Shown: positions 28,553 through 38,146, counted from the first letter of the stretch. The stretch is 64,000 nucleotides of DNA from CAVPNY01 sp963706905 (GCA_963706905.1 CAVPNY010000009.1:310001-374000), one strand, 5' to 3'. The notes: a model not told the origin generated them from the letters alone. Numbers and translations: made by a program.

Positions 28553-29746
28553 TTAATCACCCTGGCGCGAGAACCACTGGCTGGTTAGCGGATCAGTCGT
28601 AAAGAAATCCAGCATTAACTCAGCAGCTTTCTGTCGCCCGGAGTCGCCCGGGTGGACGCCATCGCGCTTGAAATCATCACACAGCCAAGTCAGCCCGTCG
28701 CTGCGGGGGGTTGTGCCATCAGCCCACAGGTATGCACCCCACAACAGAACCGGAGCGTTATCATAGGTGACACCGCTTTCACCGCCGCCCGCGATCTGAT
28801 CCTGGATCAACCAGCGCACAGAGAAAGCGCCCTCGTAAGCAAACGGCTCCGGGCTTAGCTCGATGCGGCTGTAACCGGCGTAGATACGGCTGGTCATATA
28901 CACAAGCCTGACATTTGGATACGTCTCCTTGACCCGGAGCACGATAGTAGCCATATCATCTCGCAATTTCTGGGCATAAACCGGGAAGTCATCCCGCCCG
29001 GGCCGCGGCCCGCCGTTGGCTTGCTTTAACCACACAACCTGCACCTGCTGTGGGGTCAGCCCAGCACGCTGAATGGCATTACCCAAGAATACCCACGGAT
29101 CGTCATTGGGGTCCGGCTTGACCCAGTAACTGGCGACATTGCCCGGCCGGGCGCCATTGACCAGCGTCACCAGTGGGGATTTCTCAAATGCTGCGACATC
29201 CATAAAACGATCGAATTCTTGCTGGGCATTCGACATGCCGATGGAAATCAGGCCAATCCGGCCATCTGGGGAGGGGTTACCGTCGGCATCAAGCGGCTGG
29301 ATCTGGGCAGTGGCCTGACTGGCGCGCGCCTGATGATCGGAAGGAGGCTGATTCTGCCCACCCCCATATAATCCCCCTTCCTGACCATGATAATCCTGGT
29401 CAGCCGTCATATCCATCAGCGGGATAAATCCAACTGAAGTGCGCGAGCAATCGATAAATCGCCCTTCCTCAGTTGGCTGACCAACTGCCTCCTGCGATGT
29501 TGGTGTGACGGTTTGCAGCCTGGGCGGACGCGTCTCCACAACCTGCGTCGCGGCAGCACTGGCCGGCTCTGTGGCGACAACTGTCGGGCTGGGGATAGAT
29601 GTCCAGGTCGCCAGCGGTGATCTCGTTTCCATTTGGGTAAATGTAGGCACCAGCGGCTGGGTAACAACAGGCGTTGTGGCAGGACTACTGCAAGCAGCCA
29701 GCACCATACTGGCTACGAGCAAGATTAAGATCGATTTCGCTCTCAT
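28553..29746 (-). CDS. Lipoprotein with SGNH-like domain (copy 1)
   Basis: 397 residues from ATG 29746. The frame runs on upstream, but MRAKSILILLVASMVLAACS is a clean lipoprotein signal (lipobox LAAC) and a TATAAT box sits 7 nt before it. A Thr/Pro linker (about 24-100) leads to a 290-residue domain shared with the next gene. Motifs LISIGMSNAQQEF and DGVHPGDSGRQKAAELM resemble the block I nucleophile and the Asp-x-x-His block of SGNH esterases. The exact reaction is unknown. Confidence 0.75.
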   Translation of the reverse strand: MRAKSILILLVASMVLAACSSPATTPVVTQPLVPTFTQMETRSPLATWTSIPSPTVVATEPASAAATQVVETRPPRLQTVTPTSQEAVGQPTEEGRFIDCSRTSVGFIPLMDMTADQDYHGQEGGLYGGGQNQPPSDHQARASQATAQIQPLDADGNPSPDGRIGLISIGMSNAQQEFDRFMDVAAFEKSPLVTLVNGARPGNVASYWVKPDPNDDPWVFLGNAIQRAGLTPQQVQVVWLKQANGGPRPGRDDFPVYAQKLRDDMATIVLRVKETYPNVRLVYMTSRIYAGYSRIELSPEPFAYEGAFSVRWLIQDQIAGGGESGVTYDNAPVLLWGAYLWADGTTPRSDGLTWLCDDFKRDGVHPGDSGRQKAAELMLDFFTTDPLTSQWFSRQGD

Positions 29747-29753
29747 GGGCGGG

Positions 29754-29759
29754 ATTATA
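29754..29759 (-). promoter_or_regulatory. -10 box, leaderless lipoprotein gene
   Basis: TATAAT on the minus strand, 7 nt before ATG 29746. Immediately upstream lies a two-tier inverted repeat: ACGGAGC/GCTCCGT (29767-29773, 29803-29809) enclosing CTGGC/GCCAG (29780-29784, 29791-29795). Confidence 0.6.
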
Positions 29760-29858
29760 ACCTGAAACGGAGCCCTCGCCTGGCGGCAAAGCCAGATGAA
29801 AAGCTCCGTCATAGGCCAGGCCTGAATCTCAAAATGCCTGGCAGACTTCCTGTATCCG

Positions 29859-30962
29859 TCACCTTATTATTACAGGAAGGAATATCACTTCATCGTTTTC
29901 CGGTGGCGGCGGAGGGGTCGGCGTGCCTGAGCCGGTGTACCAGGTGCTCGCCAGGCTGTCACTGGTGAAGAAATCCTTGATCATTTCCGCCACCTTCTGG
30001 CGAGCGCTATCGGCAGGGTGGATGCCGTCGCTCTCTAAGTCATCACAGGTCCACACCAGGCCGTCGCTGCGGGGGGTCAACCCATCTGCCCACAGGTACG
30101 GACCCCACAACAAAACCGGGGCATTATCATAAGTTACGCCACTGGCGCCGCCGTTCGCAATCTGATCCTGGATCAACCAGCGCACAGAAAAACCGCCCTC
30201 ATAGGCGAATGGCTCTGGACTGAGCAGAATATCTGCGTACCCGGCGTAGATCCGGCTGGAGAAATACACCACGCCCACGTTAGGGTAATCCGTCCTCACG
30301 CGCCGGACAATGGTAGCCATGTCATCACGCAGATGCTGTGCATACACCGGGAAGGCATCATCCTCCGCATCTGGATCGGCGTTTGCCTGCTTTAACCACA
30401 CTGCCTGCACTTGCGCGGGTGACAATCCGGCGTTAGCAATCTTATCGGCCAGAAAAGCCCAGGGGTCATCTCCTGGGGTGGGGTTTGCCCATACACTGGC
30501 CACCTTGCCTGGCTGGGCACCATTGACGATCACTACTGCTGGCGATCTCTCGGCACCAACGTTCTCCTGGAACTCGCCGAACTCAGCTTTTGCGTTGGAC
30601 ATACCGATCGAGATGAAACCGATTTTCCCGTTAGCCAGATCCACGGCGCCGTTGCCATCCCTGGGTTGAATGTCCAGGGTCGATTCGTAGGCCTTGATCA
30701 TGTGCAGGTGGCTTCCAGGCAAGGCATTCAGACCGTCACCATACAGACCGCCTTCTTCCCCGTGGTAGAAGTCAGAGGCGGTCATATCGATCAATGGCAG
30801 AAAACCAACTGATGTCTGTGAGCATATCTTTGCCGGGACCTGCGCTTCAGCAGGATAAACGATCCAACCCACCGTAGAACCCAACAGCACCAGGATAGCG
30901 ATGATGATCAACCAACGATTCCATCGATTGGGTAATCCGCGTTTTGAGGCGACCATGCTCAT
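29859..30962 (-). CDS. Membrane-anchored SGNH-like protein (copy 2)
   Basis: 367 residues, a paralogue of the gene at 28553. Both share SVGFLPLIDMTASD-type, ISIGMSNAKAEF, DDPWAFLADKIANAGLSP and DGIHPADSARQKVAEM blocks over about 290 residues. This copy has an N-terminal hydrophobic anchor (WLIIIAILVLLGSTVGW) with no lipobox, and a C-terminal PTPPPPPENDEVIFLPVIIR tail. AAAGGAG precedes the ATG. The Ser of GMSN and the Asp/His of DGIHP are the likely catalytic set if it is an esterase. Confidence 0.75.
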   Translation of the reverse strand: MSMVASKRGLPNRWNRWLIIIAILVLLGSTVGWIVYPAEAQVPAKICSQTSVGFLPLIDMTASDFYHGEEGGLYGDGLNALPGSHLHMIKAYESTLDIQPRDGNGAVDLANGKIGFISIGMSNAKAEFGEFQENVGAERSPAVVIVNGAQPGKVASVWANPTPGDDPWAFLADKIANAGLSPAQVQAVWLKQANADPDAEDDAFPVYAQHLRDDMATIVRRVRTDYPNVGVVYFSSRIYAGYADILLSPEPFAYEGGFSVRWLIQDQIANGGASGVTYDNAPVLLWGPYLWADGLTPRSDGLVWTCDDLESDGIHPADSARQKVAEMIKDFFTSDSLASTWYTGSGTPTPPPPPENDEVIFLPVIIR

Positions 30963-31167
30963 AAAGGCTCCTTTATTATCCCATCACATCTTGCCGGGGA
31001 AGAATAAATCTCTGAGATCGTCCGGTCAATGGGGTATAAGTACCAGCTTGCACAAAACCCTTTGCACTTTTCCGCGATCGCATTATAGTTCAATTCACTC
31101 GCCATATTTCTTAACATCCAGTGGATTGATCCGTTTACAGCCTGGCAAGGCTGCCCAAGGAGGAGAA

Positions 31168-32241
31168 ATGCCTGATCCCTATCTTCAATTAGCAAAACAG
31201 CTGGACGAGTTGCCGAATGGCTTCCCGCCCACCGAAAACGGCGTGGAGCTGAGGTTGTTAGAGAAGCTGTTCTCACCCGAGGAGGCGAGCCTGGCTGCTG
31301 GTTTGCACCTGGGGCTTGAGACTCCCGAGCAGATTGGTGAGCGTCTGGGGCTAGACGACCCTGAGCTGCGCAATAAATTTAAATCCATGGCGCGCAAAGG
31401 GCTTATCGCAACCGGTAGGGTCGCAGGTGGTCTCGGATACGGGTTGTTACCCTTCGTGGTAGGTATCTATGAGATGCAAGTCGGGCGGCTCGACGAAGAG
31501 CTGGCTAAGATATTCGAAGACTATTACCTCCAGGCTTTTGGGAAAATCCTCCAGGTTCAGCCTGCAGTGCATCGCGTCATCCCGGTGGTGGAGAGTGTAC
31601 GGATAGATATGGAGATCCATCCCTACGAGTCCGCGGCCAGCATCATCGACAGCGCCGCCGCCTGGGGTGTCCTGGATTGCATCTGTCGCAAACAGAAGGC
31701 TCTGATTGGGGATCCATGCGAGCACCCCGTGGATGTTTGTATGGCGCTCAGTGCCAGGCCCGGGGCTTTTGACAACACCACGGTGGTGAAAGCCCAGACC
31801 CGAGTAGAAGCGCTGGACACCCTCCAGCGGGCAGCCCAGGCAGGATTGGTGCACTCGGTCAGCAACAGCCAGAGTGGGGTCACGTACATCTGCAATTGTT
31901 GCACCTGTTCGTGCGGCATTCTGCGCGGGCTGGCGGACCTGGGCATCGCCAATGTAGTCGCGCGTTCCGCCTTCGTCAACACGCTGGATGAATCGCGGTG
32001 CATCGCTTGCGAGGACTGTATTCCAGCTTGCCAGTTCGGGGCGTTATCCATGAACACCGTCGTTATGATCAATGGAATGCGTTGCGTGGGCTGCGGTGTG
32101 TGTGTCCTGGCTTGCCCTGAAGGTGCACTACGCCTGGAGCGCCGGCCAATACCCGAGGTGATGTTGCCGCCAGCCACCGAGCGGGATTGGCAGCGCCAGC
32201 GTGCCGCTGCTCGCGGTATAGACTTCGAGAAGTTGCTGTAG
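31168..32241 (+). CDS. 4Fe-4S dicluster protein with N-terminal helix-turn-helix-like region
   Basis: 357 residues from ATG 31168, chosen because AAGGAGGAG lies 5 nt upstream. An N-terminal region (about 20-85) resembles a winged helix (ETPEQIGERLGLD). A Cys-rich centre (CICRKQKALIGDPCEHP, CNCCTCSCG) is followed by a bacterial ferredoxin domain with two CxxCxxCxxxCP-like motifs (CIACEDCIPAC, CVGCGVCVLACP). Such proteins pass electrons to unknown oxidoreductases. The isolated position gives no partner. Confidence 0.82.
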   Translation: MPDPYLQLAKQLDELPNGFPPTENGVELRLLEKLFSPEEASLAAGLHLGLETPEQIGERLGLDDPELRNKFKSMARKGLIATGRVAGGLGYGLLPFVVGIYEMQVGRLDEELAKIFEDYYLQAFGKILQVQPAVHRVIPVVESVRIDMEIHPYESAASIIDSAAAWGVLDCICRKQKALIGDPCEHPVDVCMALSARPGAFDNTTVVKAQTRVEALDTLQRAAQAGLVHSVSNSQSGVTYICNCCTCSCGILRGLADLGIANVVARSAFVNTLDESRCIACEDCIPACQFGALSMNTVVMINGMRCVGCGVCVLACPEGALRLERRPIPEVMLPPATERDWQRQRAAARGIDFEKLL

Positions 32242-32360
32242 GGTAACACTTTACCACGCTTGGCATCATGGCAAAATCATGACTGTTCAGCGCAGTGGTT
32301 GCCAGGCGGATAAATGATGCAATTAGGCTGATCAACCTTATTTCCGTGGAGGAATTCATC

Positions 32361-33332
32361 ATGAATTATCGTCGTTTTGGACGCACCGGCTGGATGGTAA
32401 GCGAGATCGGCTACGGCATGTGGGGCATGGGCGGCTGGAGCGGGTCAGATGATGTCGAATCGATCGACTCTTTACAACGTTCAGTAGATTTGGGCTGCAA
32501 CTTTTTTGATACTGCCTGGGCTTACGGGCAGGGACATAGTGAGCGCCTGCTGGGACAATTGTTGCGCCAAAATCCGGGCGCTATCCTTTACATCGCCACC
32601 AAGATCCCACCCAAGAACTCTAAATGGCCCAGCCGACGAGAGTTCTCTTTGGATGATTGTTACCCGCCAGAGCATATCGAAGACTACGTCCACCGCAGCC
32701 TGCAGAACCTGGGCACGGACAGGCTTGATCTGATCCAATTTCATACCTGGGAGGATGGCTGGCTGGAGGACGAACGCTGGGTGAGAAAAATGGATGATCT
32801 CCGCCGCCAGGGTAAGATCGGTTCAGTCGGGATCAGCCTCAACCGCTGGGAACCCTGGAACGGTGTGAAAGCGGTACGCAGCGGCTGGATCGACGCCGTA
32901 CAGGTAATCTACAATATCTTTGACCAGAATCCAGAAGATGAGCTCTTCCCGGCCTGCCGGGAGATGGATGTGGCGGTGCTCGCCCGCGTGCCATTCGATG
33001 AGGGCACGCTAACTGGCACTCTTACCCTGGACAGCAAATGGCCTGAGGGGGATTGGCGAAATTCGTATTTCGTGCAGGAGAACCTGGAGGCCAGTGTGGC
33101 GCACGCTGAGCGGCTTAAGCCATTGATCCCGGTGGGTATGAGCATGCCCGAGATGGCGCTCCGCTTTATCCTGAACAATCCGGATGTCAGCACGATTATC
33201 CCCGGGATGCGCAAATTGCGCCACGTAGAGAGTAACCTGGCTGCCAGCCAGGCCGGCCCGCTGCCAGAAGCGCTGCACGCCGCGCTACGCGCCCATCGCT
33301 GGGATCGTGTACCTACAAAATGGTCCCAATAA
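32361..33332 (+). CDS. Aldo/keto reductase
   Basis: 323-residue NAD(P)H-dependent reductase with a TIM barrel. The start ATG 32361 has GGAGG 8 nt upstream; the longer frame from 32295 is unlikely. The catalytic tetrad is visible: Asp and Tyr in FFDTAWAYGQGHSE, Lys in ATKIPP, His in IQFHTWED. The phosphate-binding C-terminal loop is STIIPGMRKLRHVESNL. The physiological carbonyl substrate is unknown. Confidence 0.9.
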   Translation: MNYRRFGRTGWMVSEIGYGMWGMGGWSGSDDVESIDSLQRSVDLGCNFFDTAWAYGQGHSERLLGQLLRQNPGAILYIATKIPPKNSKWPSRREFSLDDCYPPEHIEDYVHRSLQNLGTDRLDLIQFHTWEDGWLEDERWVRKMDDLRRQGKIGSVGISLNRWEPWNGVKAVRSGWIDAVQVIYNIFDQNPEDELFPACREMDVAVLARVPFDEGTLTGTLTLDSKWPEGDWRNSYFVQENLEASVAHAERLKPLIPVGMSMPEMALRFILNNPDVSTIIPGMRKLRHVESNLAASQAGPLPEALHAALRAHRWDRVPTKWSQ

Positions 33333-33409
33333 GGATTTCATTTTGAATAGGTGGACGTTAAAATCGAACAACTTTTCAACAGTACACCTTTATAGAGAAT
33401 GGGGCTAGA

Positions 33410-34205
33410 TCAGGCGAACTGAGTTGCGTCAATGGTATCGACATGACCCTGGGCGGCAACCACCATGATATGATCGACCGCCCGGCGGGTAAATCCCATC
33501 TCAAGCAACCAGGTATGCCAGGGACCATTTGGAATGCGCCCATCCGCCAGATGATTCTCCAGACGGTAGTTGCTCCGGTAAACGCCATTGTCAGGGAAGG
33601 TTTTAAGCACCAGGCGGGTAGCATTGCGGACATCGCGGCCGGCCAGAGTCGCCAGCCGATTCTTCGATAGAACCAAGTATCCGACGGGTGCGCTCTTGCA
33701 TGTCTGGAGGTAGATCAGGAGAGGCGAGCCGGGCGGCAGTCAGATCATACTCGATTGTCCAGCCCACCAGGTAAGCCACCACTTCCATAAAATTGGTCGA
33801 ATCGCCCACCCAGCGCCGGCCGCGTCTCGGGCGGAAACCGCCGCTTGGCCAGTAATTTGGGTTCTTCAAATCGCGTTGCAATAAATGGGTCAGCTCATGC
33901 GCGACCAGGCCGATGGTTGCCGGAGATTTGGTCTGCCCATCGCCCTTATAATCGGCATCCAGCACGATCAGCCGTCTCCAGGGAGTGATTCCACTGCCAG
34001 CGGTATGCATGAAGACCACGCGCGTTTTGCGCCCGGCATATAACCGGGCAACGTCTGCTCCCACCAGTGAGAGTGGATTGCCGACCTCATCCCGGGCGGC
34101 CATCGCCTGCAGGCAGGGCGTGATGGGACCACCGACTGGCAGGCCAGGCTTCTGCATCCGGATGGACAGGCCTTTCTTGAAGAATACACTCAGGTTTATG
34201 TTCAT
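33410..34205 (-). CDS. HExxH metallopeptidase-like protein, frameshifted
   Basis: About 264 residues once a +1 shift near 33667 is repaired. The upstream part holds GLVAHELTHLLQRDL, a gluzincin-type zinc motif, and a later Glu (FMEVVAYLVG) that could be the third ligand. The downstream frame continues as KNRLATLAGRDVRNATRLVL to the stop at 33410. No signal peptide is seen. I do not recognise a named family. Either the gene is decaying or the sequence has an inserted base. Confidence 0.62.
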
Positions 34206-34381
34206 AGATTCCAGAAGGTTTCCGGCACGGATCTACACAAACCGTTTTGAACCGGCAAGCTTGGTTGATGGGAAGGATATAGAGATTATAATGGACAATT
34301 GTTTAGCCAGGGCACTTGAACCCGTTAATCTTGACCAGTTTCATCTGATTACTTGAGAAGATCTAAACCAAGGAAGCAACC

Positions 34382-36055
34382 ATGAGCGATCAGCAGGTGA
34401 TCTATTCGATGGTGCGCGTCGGGCGGATTTACCCACCCAACAAGCAGGTGCTGCGCGATATCTCGCTGGGCTTCTTCTTCGGGGCCAAGATCGGCGTGCT
34501 TGGCCTGAACGGCTCCGGCAAGAGCACCTTGCTGCGCATCATGGCTGGCATTGACCTCGACTACATCGGCGAGACCAGCCTGTCCAAAGGCTACACGGTG
34601 GGCATGCTCGAGCAAGAGCCGCAGCTCGACCCGGACAAAACGGTCAAGCAGGTGGTCGAGGAGGCAGTGGGACCCATTATCGAACTGCTGCGCCAGTTCG
34701 ATGAGGTCAGCGCCCGCTTTGCTGAGCCAGACGCCGATTTCGATGCGCTGATCGAGAAGCAATCCCGCCTGCAGGAAGCGCTTGACCGGCAGGACGCCTG
34801 GACACTGGACAACCGTCTGGAGGTGGCGATGGACGCCTTGCGCTGCCCGCCAGGCGAGACGCCGGTGGCGGTGCTGTCGGGCGGGGAACGCCGCCGGGTG
34901 GCCCTGTGCCGCTTGCTGCTCACCGAGCCGGATATCCTGCTGCTCGACGAGCCCACCAACCACCTGGACGCCGAATCGGTCGCCTGGCTGGAGCGCCATC
35001 TGCAGCAGTACAAAGGCACGGTGATCGCCGTGACCCACGACCGCTATTTCCTCGACAACGTGGCCGAATGGATCCTGGAGCTGGACCGCGGCCACGGCAT
35101 ACCCTGGCGCGGCAACTACTCCTCCTGGCTGGAGCAGAAGAAAGACCGCCTGTCCCGCGAGGAGAAGGGCGAGTCGAAACGCCAGCGCACCCTGGAACGC
35201 GAACTGGAGTGGATCCACATGTCGCCCAGGGCCCGTCAGGCCAAGGGCAGGGCACGCCTGACCGCCTATGAGAACTTACTCAGCCAGGAATACGAACAGC
35301 GCCGCGAAAATCTGGAGATCTACATCCCGCCTGGCCCGCGGCTGGGGGATATCGTCGTCGAGCTTAAAGGGGTCAGCAAAGGCTATAGCGAGCGTCTGCT
35401 GATCGATAACCTGGACCTGAGTATCCCGCCCGGCAGCATTGTGGGCGTGATCGGGCCTAATGGCGCCGGCAAGACCACCCTGCTGCGCCTGATCACCGGG
35501 CAGGAACAGCCCGACGCCGGGACGGTAGATATCGGGCAGACCGTCAAATGGGCCTACGTCGACCAAAGCCGCTCCACTTTAGAAGGCGAGAAGACCGTCT
35601 GGGAGGAGATCAGCGGCGGTGAGGAGATCCTGTCGCTTGGCGAGCGCAAGCTGAACTCGCGCGCCTACGTGGCCTCTTTCAACTTCCTGGGGACCGATCA
35701 GCAGAAGCTGGTCAAGAATTTATCCGGCGGCGAGCGCAACCGCGTCCACCTGGCCAAAACCCTCAAGCAGGGCGCCAACCTGATCCTGCTGGATGAGCCG
35801 ACCAACGACCTGGATGTCAACACGCTGCGCGCCCTGGAAGATGCCGTGGAGGATTTCGCCGGCTGCGCCGTGATCGTCAGCCACGACCGCTGGTTCCTCG
35901 ACCGGGTAGCCACTCACATCCTGGCCTTCGAAGACGAGAGCCAGACGCGCTGGATTGAGGGCAACTGGTCGGACTATGAAGCCGACCGGAGGAAACGCCT
36001 GGGCATCGCCGCTGACCAGCCGCATCGCATGAAGTATCGCAGCTTGAAGCGATAA
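34382..36055 (+). CDS. ettA: ABC-F translational throttle EttA
   Basis: 557-residue ribosome-associated ATPase without membrane segments. Two ABC domains: Walker A GLNGSGKST (about 41) and GPNGAGKTT (about 358), signature LSGGERRRVALCRLL and LSGGERNRVHLAKTL, Walker B LLLDEPTNHLD and ILLDEPTNDLD. A charged linker between them carries SPRARQAKGRARL, which fits the EttA P-site tRNA interaction motif. EttA gates entry into elongation according to the ATP/ADP ratio. It is monocistronic with a distant terminator. Confidence 0.94.
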   Translation: MSDQQVIYSMVRVGRIYPPNKQVLRDISLGFFFGAKIGVLGLNGSGKSTLLRIMAGIDLDYIGETSLSKGYTVGMLEQEPQLDPDKTVKQVVEEAVGPIIELLRQFDEVSARFAEPDADFDALIEKQSRLQEALDRQDAWTLDNRLEVAMDALRCPPGETPVAVLSGGERRRVALCRLLLTEPDILLLDEPTNHLDAESVAWLERHLQQYKGTVIAVTHDRYFLDNVAEWILELDRGHGIPWRGNYSSWLEQKKDRLSREEKGESKRQRTLERELEWIHMSPRARQAKGRARLTAYENLLSQEYEQRRENLEIYIPPGPRLGDIVVELKGVSKGYSERLLIDNLDLSIPPGSIVGVIGPNGAGKTTLLRLITGQEQPDAGTVDIGQTVKWAYVDQSRSTLEGEKTVWEEISGGEEILSLGERKLNSRAYVASFNFLGTDQQKLVKNLSGGERNRVHLAKTLKQGANLILLDEPTNDLDVNTLRALEDAVEDFAGCAVIVSHDRWFLDRVATHILAFEDESQTRWIEGNWSDYEADRRKRLGIAADQPHRMKYRSLKR

Positions 36056-36156
36056 GCAGATTCTCGTCTGAAGAAAACCTCTGCTCCGCCTAATCTCAAT
36101 GCTTCAGCTCGCCAGCCTTCATCCAGCCGCTATTAGCTGTGATCGCGGCGCTGCCC

Positions 36157-36185
36157 AGGCTCGTCCTGAGCGCAGCCGAAGGATG
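36157..36185. repeat. REP-like dispersed repeat candidate
   Basis: Short imperfect inverted repeat TCGTCCT/AGGATGA (36161-36167, 36180-36186) around a GAGCGCAGCCGA core, lying between ettA and its terminator. Strings of this type recur in intergenic DNA of many environmental bacteria, from memory. Only one clear copy was found here, so the assignment is tentative. Confidence 0.4.
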
Positions 36186-36222
36186 ATCCCCAAACAGCCA
36201 GTAGCGCGTGTTGCCCAAATGG

Positions 36223-36262
36223 AAGACGAGCAGCACCGGTTATTGACTAGTGCGCTCGTCTT
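36223..36262 (+). terminator. Probable terminator downstream of ettA
   Basis: Long hairpin: AAGACGAGC (36223-36231) pairs with GCTCGTCTT (36254-36262); after a bulged A, GCAC (36233-36236) pairs with GTGC (36250-36253). The loop is 13 nt and a weak T tract (TCATTTT) follows. It is 167 nt after the stop codon. Confidence 0.55.
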
Positions 36263-36324
36263 TCATTTTGGAGCCATTTGTGGCTGGAAATTGCCTCTTA
36301 ACTTTTACAGCACTCTACGCGGAT

Positions 36325-36744
36325 TTACAAGCTCTTTTTCTCGTCATCCACCGCGCTTAAACCAAATGCATTAAATTGCACTAACTCTTGTGTTATGTCA
36401 TTTAGATTAGTAAGAAACTTATCAAAGTTTGGTGTGGAGCGATCCTGAAATTTGTAAATCGTTTCCTGACCTTCAGAGTCATTAAGCAGAATTCGCGCAT
36501 CAATTATCCAATCACCATTCCACCGAATTTCTATCCACCAACATAAACTCTTATCGTTTCTCAATTCTGCTTCAACATACCCTTCGATCAGCGTTCCTGT
36601 ACGATACTTGCGACACTCAAGGTTATTCCGAACTTGGATTACTTCGGGTTTTAATTGTAAGCTTTGAGCCAGATCAATGAGGCTACTATTAAAACTTGCC
36701 AAAGCTTCCAATAAAATAATTGCTAATTTACTATCATTATCCAT
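36325..36744 (-). CDS. Hypothetical protein, 139 residues
   Basis: No family recognised. The start at ATG 36744 (MDNDSKLAIILLEALASF) is preferred over an upstream GTG. The protein is soluble and mixed alpha/beta, with a central CWWIEIRWNGDWIIDARI strand region. It lies in an AT-rich pocket with other small genes unlike the surrounding core genes, so it could be accessory. Confidence 0.5.
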   Translation of the reverse strand: MDNDSKLAIILLEALASFNSSLIDLAQSLQLKPEVIQVRNNLECRKYRTGTLIEGYVEAELRNDKSLCWWIEIRWNGDWIIDARILLNDSEGQETIYKFQDRSTPNFDKFLTNLNDITQELVQFNAFGLSAVDDEKKSL

Positions 36745-36880
36745 ACATAATCTCACTTCGGGAAGATTCCATTTTTCACAACCGCTTTCTTTTATTTATC
36801 AGGTGATACGTTACTCACTGATACATGTCCTGGTGGTATATTATCGTAAATTACAGAACCAGAGAGTAACATTGATGTAT

Positions 36881-37178
36881 TTACACCAAAATATGGCTCA
36901 CCAGGACGAAATACTGGGCGTTGTCCGCCGGGTACTTCATCCAGGCGATTGAGTCATTCGAGTTGTAGCCCCATTGCGTCTTGAAGCTGTCGCTCCCGAC
37001 GACTTTCAGCTCCTGTGTCACCCGCCCGCGCACAGCATGGATCAATCGATCCGCCTTGGAGTAATCATAGGTCACCAATTGCCCGGCAGAAAAGGTTAAA
37101 CATCACCCACTGCTCACCCTTTTTCCTGTCGATGGACCTAAAGGCGATATATTCTTCGATTCGCCTGTTACGGATCAT
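36881..37178 (-). CDS. Small protein coupled to upstream lipoprotein, frameshifted
   Basis: An ATG at 37178 overlaps the lipoprotein stop as ATGA, which indicates translational coupling. The frame reads MIRNRRIEEYIAFRSIDRK up to VMFN, then must shift +1 near 37102 to continue as FSAGQLVTYDYSKADRLIHA and on to the stop at 36881, giving about 98 residues. No known family. Without the repair only a 65-residue fragment would be called. Confidence 0.5.
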
Positions 37179-38146
37179 TCCCAAATATCTGAGGGAGTAT
37201 CAAAGCATGCTGGTTCCTGGTTCTGATGGAATATTTCATAGAAATCGTCAACACTAAGCCCAGTTGCATCTTCGATACTCTTTTTTCCTGCCTGAGGTTG
37301 GGGGCTTACGAGCCCTCCCATTTCTTCTAAGGGTGCTAACTCACCTGGTGCACGGATATGAATTTGTAGCCACATGATGTCCATGCCGTTTTCAAATCGA
37401 GGGCATATCCGGAAAACCTTGCCCATTTCCTCCAAAAAACCATTGTATTGGATTATGAAACCATAATCGTCGTATACCAACCACAGCTCATAACCATGCC
37501 GGTTTCCCATGGTCTTTGAACGAGTCTTCAACCAAACACGGCTTGGTTTTCCGTAAAGGGACATGATTTGTTTTGGAGAATATTCACTCCATTGTCCCTG
37601 GAAATATTCAGGACTTGCATATCCATCACTCTCCAAGTGGATCTTCGTTACCACACCATCATGCTCAACGAAAGAAAAGCTATTAATGATATGCTTATTT
37701 TGGAGATTAAAACCTCCTGGTCCGTGAAGTAAATCGCCATTTTCAAGTGATATAGAAATTATAAATTCAACTCCCTGGATCCGTAAGTGATTCCCCAAAT
37801 CCACCCAGGAGGATTCACCTGGAATGATCTTCCATATACAAGGAAGCCTGCAGTTCTCATTTGTTTCAAGGAAACTCTGTACCAATATCTCCCGATCTAA
37901 ATCCGTCATTGTTGCCTTGGGTTTCGAGGTTTCAGTAGCATATATCGTAGGCGGTGTTTCCGTCGGCGGTATGAAGGGGGTATCCGTTATCACTGGGATG
38001 TAAGTTATAAACGTCGTTGGAGTTTGTGAGGCCACAGGTGCCTCGGTGATTTGCTCTGGATTGCTTTGAGTATAACAACCACTGGAAATTGCGAGAAGCA
38101 AGACAATAACGATTAGGTCGAGACAAGGTCGCTTTTTAGTGGTCAT
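37175..38146 (-). CDS. Lipoprotein of unknown function
   Basis: 323 residues from ATG 38146 (MTTKKRPCLDLIVIVLLLA). The signal peptide ends in lipobox ISSGC. A Thr/Pro-rich linker to about residue 85 is followed by a 230-residue domain with two close cysteines (ENCRLPCIWKI) and a CPRFENGMDIMWLQIH end. No family recognised. A small gene is coupled downstream through ATGA. Codon use and base composition are AT-richer than the neighbours. Confidence 0.68.
   Translation of the reverse strand: MTTKKRPCLDLIVIVLLLAISSGCYTQSNPEQITEAPVASQTPTTFITYIPVITDTPFIPPTETPPTIYATETSKPKATMTDLDREILVQSFLETNENCRLPCIWKIIPGESSWVDLGNHLRIQGVEFIISISLENGDLLHGPGGFNLQNKHIINSFSFVEHDGVVTKIHLESDGYASPEYFQGQWSEYSPKQIMSLYGKPSRVWLKTRSKTMGNRHGYELWLVYDDYGFIIQYNGFLEEMGKVFRICPRFENGMDIMWLQIHIRAPGELAPLEEMGGLVSPQPQAGKKSIEDATGLSVDDFYEIFHQNQEPACFDTPSDIWE

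Noticed and set aside
34591..35019. Minus-strand ORFs inside ettA
   Set aside because: Mirror frames of a GC-rich gene, with Ser/Arg-rich products; ettA itself is complete.
36099..36374. 91-codon plus-strand ORF
   Set aside because: It consists of the REP-like element and the terminator hairpin; composition is not protein-like.
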